The notes beneath the pieces were generated by a model. That model was not told where the DNA came from, ran no database searches, and saw nothing but the letters and a program-made list of their open reading frames with translations. Of a DNA stretch of 28,800 nucleotides, positions 1-8,145 are shown piece by piece. The DNA lies in contig JAZRQN010000021.1 of NCBI GenBank assembly GCA_045649855.1, positions 1-28,800 of the forward strand. The letters are read 5' to 3'. Origin of the DNA: URNF01 sp045649855. GTDB lineage: Bacteria; Bacillota; Clostridia; Oscillospirales; Acutalibacteraceae. Made by a program: the position numbers and the translations under genes. Position 1 is the first letter of the stretch. Every line of letters begins with the position of its first letter.

Positions 1-441
1 GATCGCTATGCCAGCTACAAAAAGTTTTGGGAAAACGACTATAACCAAGACGTGCCGATTATCGCGGCTCGGTATGCTACTTCTAATGCGATTCACCAGA
101 TGTCCAAATTGCCAAAAGCTGAGTGGGATAGTTATTTGGAATGGTTGCAATACTATGAATACGAATTGTTGGGTCTCCCGAAACCCGATGCTGTAATCTT
201 CCTGGACATGCCTTTGCACATCGCACAGAAATTGATGTCCGGTAGATACCAAGGGGACGAAAGCAAGAAAGACATTCACGAAAGAGACCTGGCATATCTG
301 CAACAATGCCGCGAAAGCGCCTTATACGCCGCAAAAAAATGCGGTTGGCACGTTATCAGTTGCGGAGAAGGCGATGAACCGTTAGCTCCGGAAATCATCA
401 CCAAACAGTTGGTAGATATTTATACAAAAACAACGGGTTGA
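1..441 (+). CDS. tmk: Thymidylate kinase, C-terminal part (5' truncated by window edge)
   Basis: This is the C-terminal 146 residues of a dTMP kinase, which phosphorylates dTMP to dTDP in dTTP synthesis. The frame is open from base 1 and stops with TGA at 439-441. The fragment begins DRYASYKKFW and continues with RYATSNAIHQ, the nucleotide/substrate-binding stretch of Tmk. Next comes LDMP (the sugar-nucleotide kinase strand) and then a LID-like segment ending in KKDIHERD, a hallmark of the clostridial Tmk subgroup. The P-loop would lie upstream of the window. The GNAT gene follows after 4 bases, so the two are probably cotranscribed. The family call is from motifs; the missing N-terminus prevents checking the Walker A. 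Confidence 0.85.
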   Translation, partial: DRYASYKKFWENDYNQDVPIIAARYATSNAIHQMSKLPKAEWDSYLEWLQYYEYELLGLPKPDAVIFLDMPLHIAQKLMSGRYQGDESKKDIHERDLAYLQQCRESALYAAKKCGWHVISCGEGDEPLAPEIITKQLVDIYTKTTG

Positions 442-445
442 TAGC

Positions 446-1279
446 ATGGATTTTTCTGTAAAGTACATCAACTTAACAGAATACAAGCAGGCGTTACTGC
501 GCTTATGGAATGAATGTTTCGCAGAAGATCGCGATTTTATAGCACCGTTTTTCGTTGATACAAATCTGCCTGTGGATTGTATCGCAGTGTTGGAAGACAG
601 TGTTCCCGTATCTGCCGCGTACTGTTTTCCTGCTCACTTTTTTGTGAACGGACAAGAGTTGAACGCGCGCTATATTTACGGTGTTGGTACTGCTGCTGCG
701 TATCGTGGCCGTGGATTTGCGGCTACTATGTTACAAACAGCCGCCAAACAGACTGATGCCGATCTGTTTTTCTTGTATCCTGCAAACGAATCTTTACGGT
801 CGTTTTATGCGCGCATCGGCTATCGGGATTGCTTGACACAAGGAAAACGTCAGTTCTTATCTCCGTTTAATTACGATGACCTTCAATCCGCTTGCACAAT
901 CACTCCGTTTGATGCCACCGTGTATTCTGCGAAGCGAGAGGCGTTCTTGTCTGCGCAAACACTGTCGCACGCCAGCTTTCCAAATGCCGTGTTGCAGATA
1001 CTGTTGCGACACGCTCAATACTTGCAAGCAGGGGATAGTAGTGCACTGTTGATCCAAACGGATAACACCGTATATCTTCCTGAAGTTCTAACCGATTCAC
1101 AAGAATATGATGCCGTATGCGCATCGGTGCATCACGCATTTCCGAGCAAAAACATCGTAATATCCGATCCCACGTTGCTCGAAAAATCAGCAATGATACT
1201 GCCGATATCGGCTATTGCTAAAAAGTGTTTTGATAACATCACAGATACTCGATTTTTCGGTACTGTATTTGACGTATAA
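446..1279 (+). CDS. GNAT family N-acetyltransferase
   Basis: A 277-residue acetyltransferase of the GNAT superfamily; it should transfer acetyl from acetyl-CoA to an unknown amine. The acetyl-CoA pyrophosphate loop is visible as YRGRGFA at about residues 86-92, at the end of motif A (about 78-94). It is followed by the motif B signature FYARIGY (about 120-126). The region after residue 140 is a second domain of about 135 residues without recognisable motifs, as in two-domain clostridial GNATs. The ATG lies 4 bases after the tmk stop and has no good Shine-Dalgarno sequence, so translation is probably coupled to tmk. The substrate cannot be read from sequence. Confidence 0.8.
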   Translation: MDFSVKYINLTEYKQALLRLWNECFAEDRDFIAPFFVDTNLPVDCIAVLEDSVPVSAAYCFPAHFFVNGQELNARYIYGVGTAAAYRGRGFAATMLQTAAKQTDADLFFLYPANESLRSFYARIGYRDCLTQGKRQFLSPFNYDDLQSACTITPFDATVYSAKREAFLSAQTLSHASFPNAVLQILLRHAQYLQAGDSSALLIQTDNTVYLPEVLTDSQEYDAVCASVHHAFPSKNIVISDPTLLEKSAMILPISAIAKKCFDNITDTRFFGTVFDV

Positions 1280-1296
1280 AAGGAAGTGGATGAAGA

Positions 1297-1836
1297 ATGG
1301 TTTATGTTTTTTTAGCCAATGGATTTGAAGAAATCGAAGCATTGGCGACCATTGACGTTCTGCGTCGCGCGGGAGTAGAAGTAACGACCGTCGGCGTGGG
1401 GGAACGCCAAGTTGTCGGCTCTCACAACATACCTGTGATTGCCGATATTCACGAACAGGATATGTATCTCAACGATGCTTGTGCCATTGTTTTGCCGGGC
1501 GGTATGCCCGGAACGCTCAATCTGGAAGCATCCCAAACCGTTCAATCTGCTTTGGAATATGCTTTACAGCACGACGTTGTGATAGCTGCCATCTGCGCCG
1601 CACCTTCGATTTTAGGGCATAAAGGCGTGTTAGCCGGCAAAACAGCCATCGCATATCCCGGTTTTGAGAAAGAATTAACCGGTGCTACCATTGCAACGAC
1701 AGCAGTCGTGCAAGACGGCAACATCATTACCGCAAAAGGTGCCGGTGTTGCTATTGAGTTCGGACTTAAAATCGTTGAAGCGCTAGCCTCTGCAAAAACA
1801 GCAAATTCAGTGAAAGAAGCAATGCAATGCCAGTAA
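1297..1836 (+). CDS. DJ-1/PfpI family protein (YajL/ThiJ-like)
   Basis: A 179-residue protein of the DJ-1/PfpI superfamily, close to the YajL/ThiJ branch. The nucleophile elbow AAICAAPSILG places the reactive cysteine at Cys100. The N-terminus has GFEEIEA (residues 9-15), whose acidic residue normally hydrogen-bonds that cysteine, and LPGGMPG (66-72) is the usual glycine-rich turn. The length is standard for single-domain members. Proposed roles in the family are protection from carbonyl or oxidative stress; the exact activity is debated, so only the family is called. AGGAAG at 1281-1286 serves as ribosome binding site. The 3' end overlaps the next gene by 10 bases. Confidence 0.85.
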   Translation: MVYVFLANGFEEIEALATIDVLRRAGVEVTTVGVGERQVVGSHNIPVIADIHEQDMYLNDACAIVLPGGMPGTLNLEASQTVQSALEYALQHDVVIAAICAAPSILGHKGVLAGKTAIAYPGFEKELTGATIATTAVVQDGNIITAKGAGVAIEFGLKIVEALASAKTANSVKEAMQCQ

Positions 1837-2426
1837 AAGATATTCGACCGATCAAATCGCAATTGCGCGAAAAATATAAGCAAATGCGTCGGGATATGCC
1901 ACCCGAATCGAAGGCATCCAAAGATCGACAGATTGCCGATCGAATTTTTCGTCTATGGCAATATCGGGAAAATACTACGCTGTTAACCTACGTATCCACC
2001 GACATCGAGGTGGATACAAAGGCGATTATTAAGCGTGCTTTGGAAGACGGCAAAAAAGTAGCCGTACCTCGCTGCGTTCCCGGCACACGGTTGATGGAGT
2101 TCTATTATATTGACGGGTTGGACGATTTGGAACCGGGCGCTTTTGGCGTTTTGGAACCCATTCCTGACCCCACAAAACTGATGACCGATTTTTCAAACGG
2201 AATTTGCCTTGTTCCGGCTTTTTCGTATGACTGGAACGGATTCCGTCTTGGGTATGGAAAAGGCTATTATGACCGCTTTTTGTCCAATTTTGAAGGCAAT
2301 ATGATCGGTGTGTGTTACAGCGAGTGTGTTCGCCCCACGTTACCGCACGGCAGATATGATCGCGCGGTGGAACTTTTGGTAACCGACCGATTTTTACGTA
2401 GAATACAGACGACGCAAAAGAGGTGA
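1827..2426 (+). CDS. 5-formyltetrahydrofolate cyclo-ligase (MTHFS family)
   Basis: A 199-residue enzyme that converts 5-formyl-THF and ATP to 5,10-methenyl-THF, clearing the stored folate form. The family signature GFRLGYGKGYYDRFL is at residues 138-152, preceded by LVPAFSYDWN where most members have a PG.aFD pattern. The N-terminal basic helix beginning KSQLREKYKQMRRDM is typical of the family. The start lies inside the end of the DJ-1 gene (10-base overlap), and the stop TGA sits inside the AGAGGTGA ribosome binding site of mltG, so the three genes are almost certainly one transcript. Length and motif are normal for the family. Confidence 0.92.
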   Translation: MPVKDIRPIKSQLREKYKQMRRDMPPESKASKDRQIADRIFRLWQYRENTTLLTYVSTDIEVDTKAIIKRALEDGKKVAVPRCVPGTRLMEFYYIDGLDDLEPGAFGVLEPIPDPTKLMTDFSNGICLVPAFSYDWNGFRLGYGKGYYDRFLSNFEGNMIGVCYSECVRPTLPHGRYDRAVELLVTDRFLRRIQTTQKR

Positions 2427-2430
2427 AACC

Positions 2431-3705
2431 ATGGCGAGTAATTTTCAGGAATTGCTAAAAAAAGCCGAAGCAGAAAAACGCACAAAATCGGGTTTAGATC
2501 AAATTTCGGAAGATGGAGATTTTCCCGAAGCATTAGCGCCGCTGACTCCGTCCGAGGAAAGCGAAAATCCCGTTGAACTCACACCGCAACCGACGGTAAA
2601 ATCGCGACATGCAAAGCCCAAAAAACACCATAGTAAAGCGGTAGGGTGTTTGCGCGGTATGATCATGTTTACGTTGATATTGGCGCTTTGCGGCGTGATT
2701 GCATACACGATTGTAGCATGCGTCCTGGATTTCACCGCTTTGAATAAATCGGATAAGAAGTTTGATATTGAGATCCCAAAGGGCGCTTCAACCGAACAAA
2801 TCGCGACCATTCTAGAAGAAAACGATCTGATTGATCAAACTTGGTTCTTCCGCTTGTATTCTCGCTTTACGCATCGGGATGGTAAATATCAAACCGGTAC
2901 ATACAGTTTGTCTGCGAATATGGGATACCAAAAACTGACGGATACGATCATTGCAGGTAAACCCAGACAAACGGTTACGGTAACCATTCCTGAAGGCTTT
3001 ACCATCGATCAGATTGCAAAGCGATTGGAAGAAAACAAAGTTTGCACCATTGTGGATTTTTACGATGCACTGTTAAACGGTACCTACAACTACGATTTCT
3101 TTGACAGTATTCCGCAAGCAAGCGACGGCGGTGTGTATGAAGGCCGTATTTATCGTTTAGAGGGATATCTGTTCCCGGATACGTATAATTTCTACGTGGA
3201 TAGTTCCGGTGAAACAGTTGTCAATATGTTCTTGGCCAATCTTGACAGCAAAATTACACCCGAAATGAAGTCTGCAATGCAGGCAAGAGAACTGACTTTA
3301 GATGAAGTGATTATCATGGCTTCCATTTTGGAAAAAGAAGCCGCCAACGAACAAGAAATGCCGAAAGTGGCACGCGTACTGTATAATCGTTTGGAAAGCA
3401 CCGCCTATCCGCGGCTAGAGTGCGATTCGACCGAATTGTACGTGAAAGACCTGATGCCCAACACTGCCGGTGTCGAAACTATCAATATGGCGTACGATAC
3501 GTATGCGCGATCCGGTTTGACGGCTGGCGCGATCTGCAATCCCGGTTTGGCGGCAATCCAAGCTGCGGTGTTTCCGTCGAATGATGCATTTATCGCCAAG
3601 TGTTATTTCTTTGCAAACGATACTGCAGGTAATACGTATTACAACAAGACCTTTGAGCAACATAAAGCGGATTGTCGCAAACACGGTATAGGTATCTATG
3701 GTTAA
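2431..3705 (+). CDS. mltG: Endolytic murein transglycosylase MltG (YceG-like)
   Basis: A 424-residue membrane-anchored lytic transglycosylase that cleaves nascent glycan strands and helps set their length. A cytoplasmic tail of about 73 residues, rich in Lys, Glu and Pro, precedes one transmembrane helix (about 77-100). A LysM-like extracytoplasmic region follows (about 110-200), then the YceG catalytic domain. The catalytic glutamate is in MASILEKEA at Glu301, followed by the conserved YNRLE (318-322) and, near the end, SGLTAGAICNPG (361-372). The cytoplasmic tail is longer than in E. coli MltG, as is common in Firmicutes. AGAGGTGA at 2419-2426 is the ribosome binding site. Confidence 0.95.
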   Translation: MASNFQELLKKAEAEKRTKSGLDQISEDGDFPEALAPLTPSEESENPVELTPQPTVKSRHAKPKKHHSKAVGCLRGMIMFTLILALCGVIAYTIVACVLDFTALNKSDKKFDIEIPKGASTEQIATILEENDLIDQTWFFRLYSRFTHRDGKYQTGTYSLSANMGYQKLTDTIIAGKPRQTVTVTIPEGFTIDQIAKRLEENKVCTIVDFYDALLNGTYNYDFFDSIPQASDGGVYEGRIYRLEGYLFPDTYNFYVDSSGETVVNMFLANLDSKITPEMKSAMQARELTLDEVIIMASILEKEAANEQEMPKVARVLYNRLESTAYPRLECDSTELYVKDLMPNTAGVETINMAYDTYARSGLTAGAICNPGLAAIQAAVFPSNDAFIAKCYFFANDTAGNTYYNKTFEQHKADCRKHGIGIYG

Positions 3706-3715
3706 GGAGAACTAT

Positions 3716-4936
3716 ATGCAGAAGTTTTACCCCGAAGTATTATCTCCGGCAGGAGATATGGAGCGCTTACAAGCGGCGCTTTTATACGGTGCCGATGCCG
3801 TGTATCTTGCCGGTACATCGTTTGGTATGCGTGCCGCATCCTCCAACTTCAATGACGAAGATTTACGCACAGCCATCCAAATGGTGCACGATGCAGGGCG
3901 CAAAGTATATATTACCTGTAATATCCTGCCGCGAAATGAAGATATCGACGCGTTGCCGAACTATCTGCAATATTTGAATTCTTTACAGCCGGATGCATTG
4001 ATCATAGCCGATTTGGGTATGCTGGCATTGGCAAAACAATACGCACCCGATATTCCACTGCACATTTCGACACAACTGGGCGTTGTCAACTATGAAACCG
4101 CTCGAGTTTTATACGAAATGGGCGCAAAACGGGTCGTTTTAGCGCGAGAACTCAGTCTGGAAGAAATCAAAACGATCCGCGCCAAAACCCCTGCAGAATT
4201 GGAATTAGAGGCATTTGTACACGGTGCGATCTGTATGTCGGTATCCGGCAGATGCGTGATTTCCAACTATCTGACAGGCCGTGATGCCAACCATGGTGAA
4301 TGTACGCAGCCGTGTCGTTGGAAATACGACGTGGTGGAAACCCATCGTCCCGATAAACCAATGACCATCATCGAAGATGAAGACGGTGCGTATTTGTTCA
4401 ATGCTCATGATATGAATATGATTGAGCACATCGCAGAGTTATATCATGCAGGCGTTACTTCTTTTAAAATTGAAGGTCGTGCCAAAGCGGCGTATTATAC
4501 CGCGATTACAACCGCGGCATACCGAGCAGCTGTGGATGGATTCATTGCATCCGAATACGATGAAAATTACGTTCCTGAACAATGGATTGTGGATGAATTG
4601 AATAAAGTCAGTCATCGTCCGTACGGAACCGGATTTTATTTCGGCAAACCGCATCAGGATACCACGACAGGCGGATACATCCGCGACTATGCCGTTGTCG
4701 GCGTTGTAGAAGGGTATCAAGACGGCAAATTGCTGGTAGAACAGCGCAATCGTTTTTACGTCGGAGATACGGTGGATGTATTAGAACCGGGCAAACAACC
4801 GTTTTTATTCGCTGTAACCGCAATGTGCGACGGAGACGGTAACGAGATTTCGGTAGCGCCGCACGCGGCGATGAAATTGCAAATACCGTTTGATCGGCCG
4901 CTGGCTACAGGCAGTTTATTACGCGCTAAACAATAA
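3716..4936 (+). CDS. U32 family protein, TrhP-like tRNA U34 hydroxylase candidate
   Basis: A 406-residue U32 family protein. The family signature begins EAFVHGAIC at residues 165-173 and continues through SGRC (C180) to GECTQPC (C196, C200). These cysteines match the pattern that binds a [4Fe-4S] cluster in characterised U32 proteins. The N-terminal (beta/alpha) barrel segment with LSPAGD and YGADAVYLAG is typical. Best guess is the prephenate-dependent tRNA uridine-34 hydroxylase group (TrhP). In Bacillus subtilis, trhP1/trhP2 also lie close behind mltG, which supports this. Start at 3716 is chosen because AAGGAGA (3704-3710) precedes it; an in-frame ATG at 3698 lies before that site and inside mltG. 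Earlier 'collagenase/peptidase' names for this family are probably wrong for this protein. Confidence 0.85.
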   Translation: MQKFYPEVLSPAGDMERLQAALLYGADAVYLAGTSFGMRAASSNFNDEDLRTAIQMVHDAGRKVYITCNILPRNEDIDALPNYLQYLNSLQPDALIIADLGMLALAKQYAPDIPLHISTQLGVVNYETARVLYEMGAKRVVLARELSLEEIKTIRAKTPAELELEAFVHGAICMSVSGRCVISNYLTGRDANHGECTQPCRWKYDVVETHRPDKPMTIIEDEDGAYLFNAHDMNMIEHIAELYHAGVTSFKIEGRAKAAYYTAITTAAYRAAVDGFIASEYDENYVPEQWIVDELNKVSHRPYGTGFYFGKPHQDTTTGGYIRDYAVVGVVEGYQDGKLLVEQRNRFYVGDTVDVLEPGKQPFLFAVTAMCDGDGNEISVAPHAAMKLQIPFDRPLATGSLLRAKQ

Positions 4937-4943
4937 CGTTTAT

Positions 4944-4990
4944 AACCTCACTTTCATGGGTACACTTGTAGTATGAAGGTGAGGTTTTTT
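4944..4990 (+). terminator. Intrinsic terminator whose 3' arm holds the PBP ribosome binding site
   Basis: A 14-bp stem (AACCTCACTTTCAT at 4944-4957 against ATGAAGGTGAGGTT at 4973-4986, one G-T wobble) with a 15-base loop is followed by TTTT to 4990. It ends the six-gene run upstream. The 3' arm contains AGGTGAGG (4977-4984), the only plausible ribosome binding site for the gene starting at 4993. Confidence 0.85.
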
Positions 4991-4992
4991 GT

Positions 4993-6603
4993 ATGAAAAC
5001 TCGGTTGTGGACATTGTTTGGACTGATCTTTGCATTGTTAGCCGGCATCGCGTTTCGTATCTATACACTGGCAGATCGGCACTTGATAGCTGCCGCAAAT
5101 GAACAATCCACCGTTACGGTAACCGTTGCAAATGCACGCGGTACATTATACGATCGATACGGTGTGCCGCTGACAAACACCGAAACCGAATATCGCGCAT
5201 CTGTCATTTCCACAGCGAAAGCCTTATCGACTTTATCGTCAATTTTAGACCATATCGCGTTTGCCAATATGAACAGCCGTCTGCAAAGCGGTCGCCCGAC
5301 AGTCGTTTCTTTACCCGACTTGGTATATGCGGATGGTATCACATTATTTCAAGCACCAAAACGGTATGGAAAAACCGTGTTGGCATCACACCTGATCGGG
5401 TATATGGACGCGGATCAAACAGAAGGCATTTTCGGACTGGAAGCCGCGCTCGATTCCGTTTTGAATGCCTATAGTGGCAGTGCAACCGTTACGTATATGG
5501 TAGATGCAAACGGCAGACCGTTGGGCGGTGTTTTTCCAACCATAAATAATACGCTGTATACAACCGTAGGCGGTGTTCAGTTGACGCTGGATTCCAATAT
5601 TCAAAAAACCGCCGAGACTATCGCCGCAAAATACATTAAAAAAGGTGCTGTCGTTGTGATGCAACCACAGACGGGAGATATTCTTGCAATGGTCAGTTTG
5701 CCGAATTTTCACCCCGAAAACGTCATTGATGTTTTACAAGACGAAAACTCACCGTTGTTAAACCGCGCATTGTGCAGTTATAATTGCGGTTCGGTATTTA
5801 AGATTGTATCCGCCGCCACCGCCTTGGAAAATGGATATACCGCTCAACAGACCTATACTTGCACAGGTTCTGTTAATATCGGTGGCACAACGTTTCGTTG
5901 TCATCAACGTTTAGGCCATGGTGAACTCAACATGGAAGAAGCATTTGCTAAATCGTGCAATTGCTATTTCATCGAACTGATGCAAGAAGTCGGCGGAGAT
6001 CCGCTATGGGAAACCGCAGAAAGATTACAATTCAACAGAAGTATCACGTTAACGGAAGGTATACAAGCAAAAACAGCAACTTTACCTGCAAAAAGCACGT
6101 TGATTTCGCCTGCCGTGTTGGCAAACTTATCGTTTGGGCAAGGAGAATTGACCGCTACACCCATCCATATTGCACAGTTGGTATCAGCAGTCGCAAATAA
6201 CGGTAAATTGGTCAATCCGCGTATTATAGACGGATATGTAGATGTAAATGGTGTATATACGCCCAACACTGTATCTCAAACACAACAACAAGTGTTTATG
6301 GAACACACTTCAAAACTGTTACAGCAATTTATGGAAGGGGTTATGTCCGACGAAGGGACCGGTTATGCAGGACGACCGCTATTTAGTACAGCCGCGGCAA
6401 AAACCGGCACCGCAGAAACGGGATGGGTACAGGCCGCAGATGAACAGTTCGACGTTGTGCAGAGCTGGTTTGCAGGTTTTTATCCTGCGGATGATCCGCA
6501 ATACGCCATTGTCATTTTAGCGGAAAATGCAGAAAACACCGATTCAAAAACCGCGCCCGTTTTCAAAGAGTTGACCGAATATTTATATCATTATCCAAAC
6601 TAA
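4993..6603 (+). CDS. Class B penicillin-binding protein (transpeptidase, PBP2/FtsI type)
   Basis: A 536-residue monofunctional D,D-transpeptidase that crosslinks peptidoglycan. One N-terminal membrane anchor (about 5-27) is followed by the class B linker motif ARGTLYDRYGVPLTN (48-62). The active-site triad is complete: Ser267 in SVFK (267-270), SCN (321-323) and KTGTAE (470-475). At 536 residues it is shorter than most FtsI, SpoVD or PBP2 proteins, and no PASTA repeats are seen. The active site is unusually cysteine-rich: C261, C265 two residues before Ser267, C290, C303, C322 and C324. Its partner could be an elongation, division or sporulation SEDS protein; the sequence does not decide which. 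The gene stands alone between two terminators. Confidence 0.92.
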   Translation: MKTRLWTLFGLIFALLAGIAFRIYTLADRHLIAAANEQSTVTVTVANARGTLYDRYGVPLTNTETEYRASVISTAKALSTLSSILDHIAFANMNSRLQSGRPTVVSLPDLVYADGITLFQAPKRYGKTVLASHLIGYMDADQTEGIFGLEAALDSVLNAYSGSATVTYMVDANGRPLGGVFPTINNTLYTTVGGVQLTLDSNIQKTAETIAAKYIKKGAVVVMQPQTGDILAMVSLPNFHPENVIDVLQDENSPLLNRALCSYNCGSVFKIVSAATALENGYTAQQTYTCTGSVNIGGTTFRCHQRLGHGELNMEEAFAKSCNCYFIELMQEVGGDPLWETAERLQFNRSITLTEGIQAKTATLPAKSTLISPAVLANLSFGQGELTATPIHIAQLVSAVANNGKLVNPRIIDGYVDVNGVYTPNTVSQTQQQVFMEHTSKLLQQFMEGVMSDEGTGYAGRPLFSTAAAKTGTAETGWVQAADEQFDVVQSWFAGFYPADDPQYAIVILAENAENTDSKTAPVFKELTEYLYHYPN

Positions 6604-6604
6604 A

Positions 6605-6640
6605 AAGAAACCGAGGATCATTCCTCGGTTTCTTTTTTCT
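6605..6640. terminator. Bidirectional terminator between PBP and recombinase genes
   Basis: A perfect 13-bp stem (6605-6617 with 6622-6634) and a 4-base loop, followed on the + strand by a T-rich run. On the - strand the stem is followed by TTTTAG, so it can also end the recombinase transcript. The recombinase stop codon (6618-6620) falls in the loop, so the right arm encodes part of its C-terminal tail. Confidence 0.9.
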
Positions 6641-7610
6641 CTTTTTTTATTTTCACGTGAGACAATGGGTTGGATTCAGATGCCGCTCGAATCTGCGAAT
6701 TGGAAACATGTGTATAGATTTCGGTCGTTCCCAGATTTTCGTGCCCCAAGATATCTTTTAAAACGCGTATATCCACGCCACCTTGCTGATACATCAGCGT
6801 TGCCGCTGTGTGCCGCAATTTATGGGTTGAGAGATCTTCTAAACCAATTTGTTTTAAATATCCTTTGATAACGTAATGAACGCCTTGTAACGAAATACGC
6901 GTTTTATTACGACTTAAAAACAGCGCATCACGGTCAGCGACACCGTCTTTTGGACGTACTTTCAAATAAGCGGATATGGCGGACTGACACGCATCATTCA
7001 AATAAATCATGCGTTCTTTACTGCCTTTTCCGCGGATGCGCAAGGTGTTGTCATCGCCGATATCACGCAGGTTGATACCGGCTAATTCAGCGCGTCGCAA
7101 ACCACAGTTTAACAATAACACGATCATACAGTAATCGCGCTCTGCATATTCTCCGTCTGCAATTTTCAGCAGTTCCAAAGATTGTTCCAAAGACAAATAT
7201 TTCGGCAACGATTTCGGTACTTTCGGCGTACTCAAATTACGTGCCGGATTCACCTCCAGCAGATGTACGTTTTCTGTCAGATAGTTAAAAAATCGGCGTA
7301 GGGAAGAGGATTTACGTGCTCTGGTAGAGTTGGAATTACTGCGTTCCGATCTGGTGTAATTCATAAATTCATAGATATCGTTGAGCGTAACAGTACGAAT
7401 CAGCTCAATGTCCACATCCAGAATGGAAATTTCATTTTCAGGCATGTCGTGGGGGACAAGACCGCGCTGTTGCTTTAAAAACCTGAAAAAAGTACGCAGA
7501 TCCACAAAATACTCATTAACAGTCCCGGCAGAACGTCCTTTGATCGTTTCCATGTATCCAAAAAACTCTTTGAGTATAGCGGGCGATTGGCTAAAATACT
7601 CTTTTTTCAA
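6618..7610 (-). CDS. Tyrosine recombinase, XerC/XerD-like
   Basis: A tyrosine site-specific recombinase of 330 residues from the preferred TTG start at 7610. The catalytic set is complete (TTG numbering): Arg172 in CGLRRAEL, Lys195 in GKGSKER, His263/Arg266 in THKLRH, His290 in LGHENLG, and nucleophile Tyr299 in EIYTH. The N-terminal core-binding domain spans about residues 8-125. GGAGGAGA lies 8 bases before the TTG. An upstream GTG at 7640 would add ten residues but lies before that site. It is somewhat longer than the usual Xer length (about 300), with a lysine/glutamate tail (KKEKKETEE) encoded by the terminator hairpin. It could be the chromosome-dimer Xer or a relative serving another element; the family alone does not decide. 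Confidence 0.9.
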   Translation of the reverse strand: MKKEYFSQSPAILKEFFGYMETIKGRSAGTVNEYFVDLRTFFRFLKQQRGLVPHDMPENEISILDVDIELIRTVTLNDIYEFMNYTRSERSNSNSTRARKSSSLRRFFNYLTENVHLLEVNPARNLSTPKVPKSLPKYLSLEQSLELLKIADGEYAERDYCMIVLLLNCGLRRAELAGINLRDIGDDNTLRIRGKGSKERMIYLNDACQSAISAYLKVRPKDGVADRDALFLSRNKTRISLQGVHYVIKGYLKQIGLEDLSTHKLRHTAATLMYQQGGVDIRVLKDILGHENLGTTEIYTHVSNSQIRAASESNPLSHVKIKKEKKETEE

Positions 7611-7624
7611 ACAACCATCTCCTC

Positions 7625-7641
7625 CGTGAAACAGTTTCACG
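7625..7641. repeat. Small palindrome next to the recombinase ribosome binding site
   Basis: Two 8-base arms, CGTGAAAC and GTTTCACG, around one central base. It abuts the GGAGG of the recombinase gene and covers the expected start of the proximal promoter at 7646-7674. It could be an operator or an RNA stem-loop next to the ribosome binding site. Confidence 0.6.
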
Positions 7642-7645
7642 ATTC

Positions 7646-7674
7646 GTTATAAATTTGCAGTGTGTAAAACCCAA
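7646..7674 (-). promoter_or_regulatory. Possible proximal promoter of the recombinase gene
   Basis: On the - strand TTGGGT (7669-7674) and TATAAC (7646-7651) are separated by 17 bases. The -35 match is weak; the -10 is fair. Transcription would start at about 7639, inside the small palindrome. Confidence 0.4.
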
Positions 7675-7684
7675 AATATACTCA

Positions 7685-7711
7685 CCCTGCCGCTAAAGAT
7701 TACCGGCAGGG
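7685..7711. repeat. GC-rich inverted repeat in an AT-rich gap
   Basis: Perfect 8-bp arms CCCTGCCG (7685-7692) and CGGCAGGG (7704-7711) with an 11-base loop. No clean T-tract follows on either strand, so it is not a typical terminator. It lies in the probable 5' leader of the recombinase gene. Confidence 0.6.
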
Positions 7712-8145
7712 AACTGCTTTTCGACAGGTATTCGTTATAGAAACTTCTAATTTAAAAACAATCTGCTTTTCAAGCTATTTTAAGATCTTTTACGTATCAA
7801 CGTTTCTGCAAACATATTTTACAGCTTTTTATTCGTATTTTTCAAAATTTGATACAAACTCAAAATCATACAAAAAACAACTCTGCTCTGGAGCGATTTT
7901 AAAAGTTTTGAATGAGGAAACCATCAAACAAAAAATTTCTGTCAGTTGTGATTTTTATGAAAACAGAATAGATACAGTAGAATCATCAAAAAGCAGTAAA
8001 AGAAAAAATATTTTCTAAAGATACAGTTAAATTACAAATAAATTTTTAAAAAAGTTTCCGAGAAAATCATTCTATATATAAACCGTCTGCCAGTATTCAA
8101 CAAATGATATAAAACCCATTAATCATAATAAGAACTAAAACATAG

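Noticed and set aside
7668..8018. A stop-free + strand frame of about 116 codons in the AT-rich gap
   Set aside because: It contains no ATG or GTG and only a late TTG, has no ribosome binding site, and its product is a Phe/Tyr/Ser/Lys-rich sequence of the kind AT-rich DNA gives by chance. It could be a decayed gene but cannot be supported as one.
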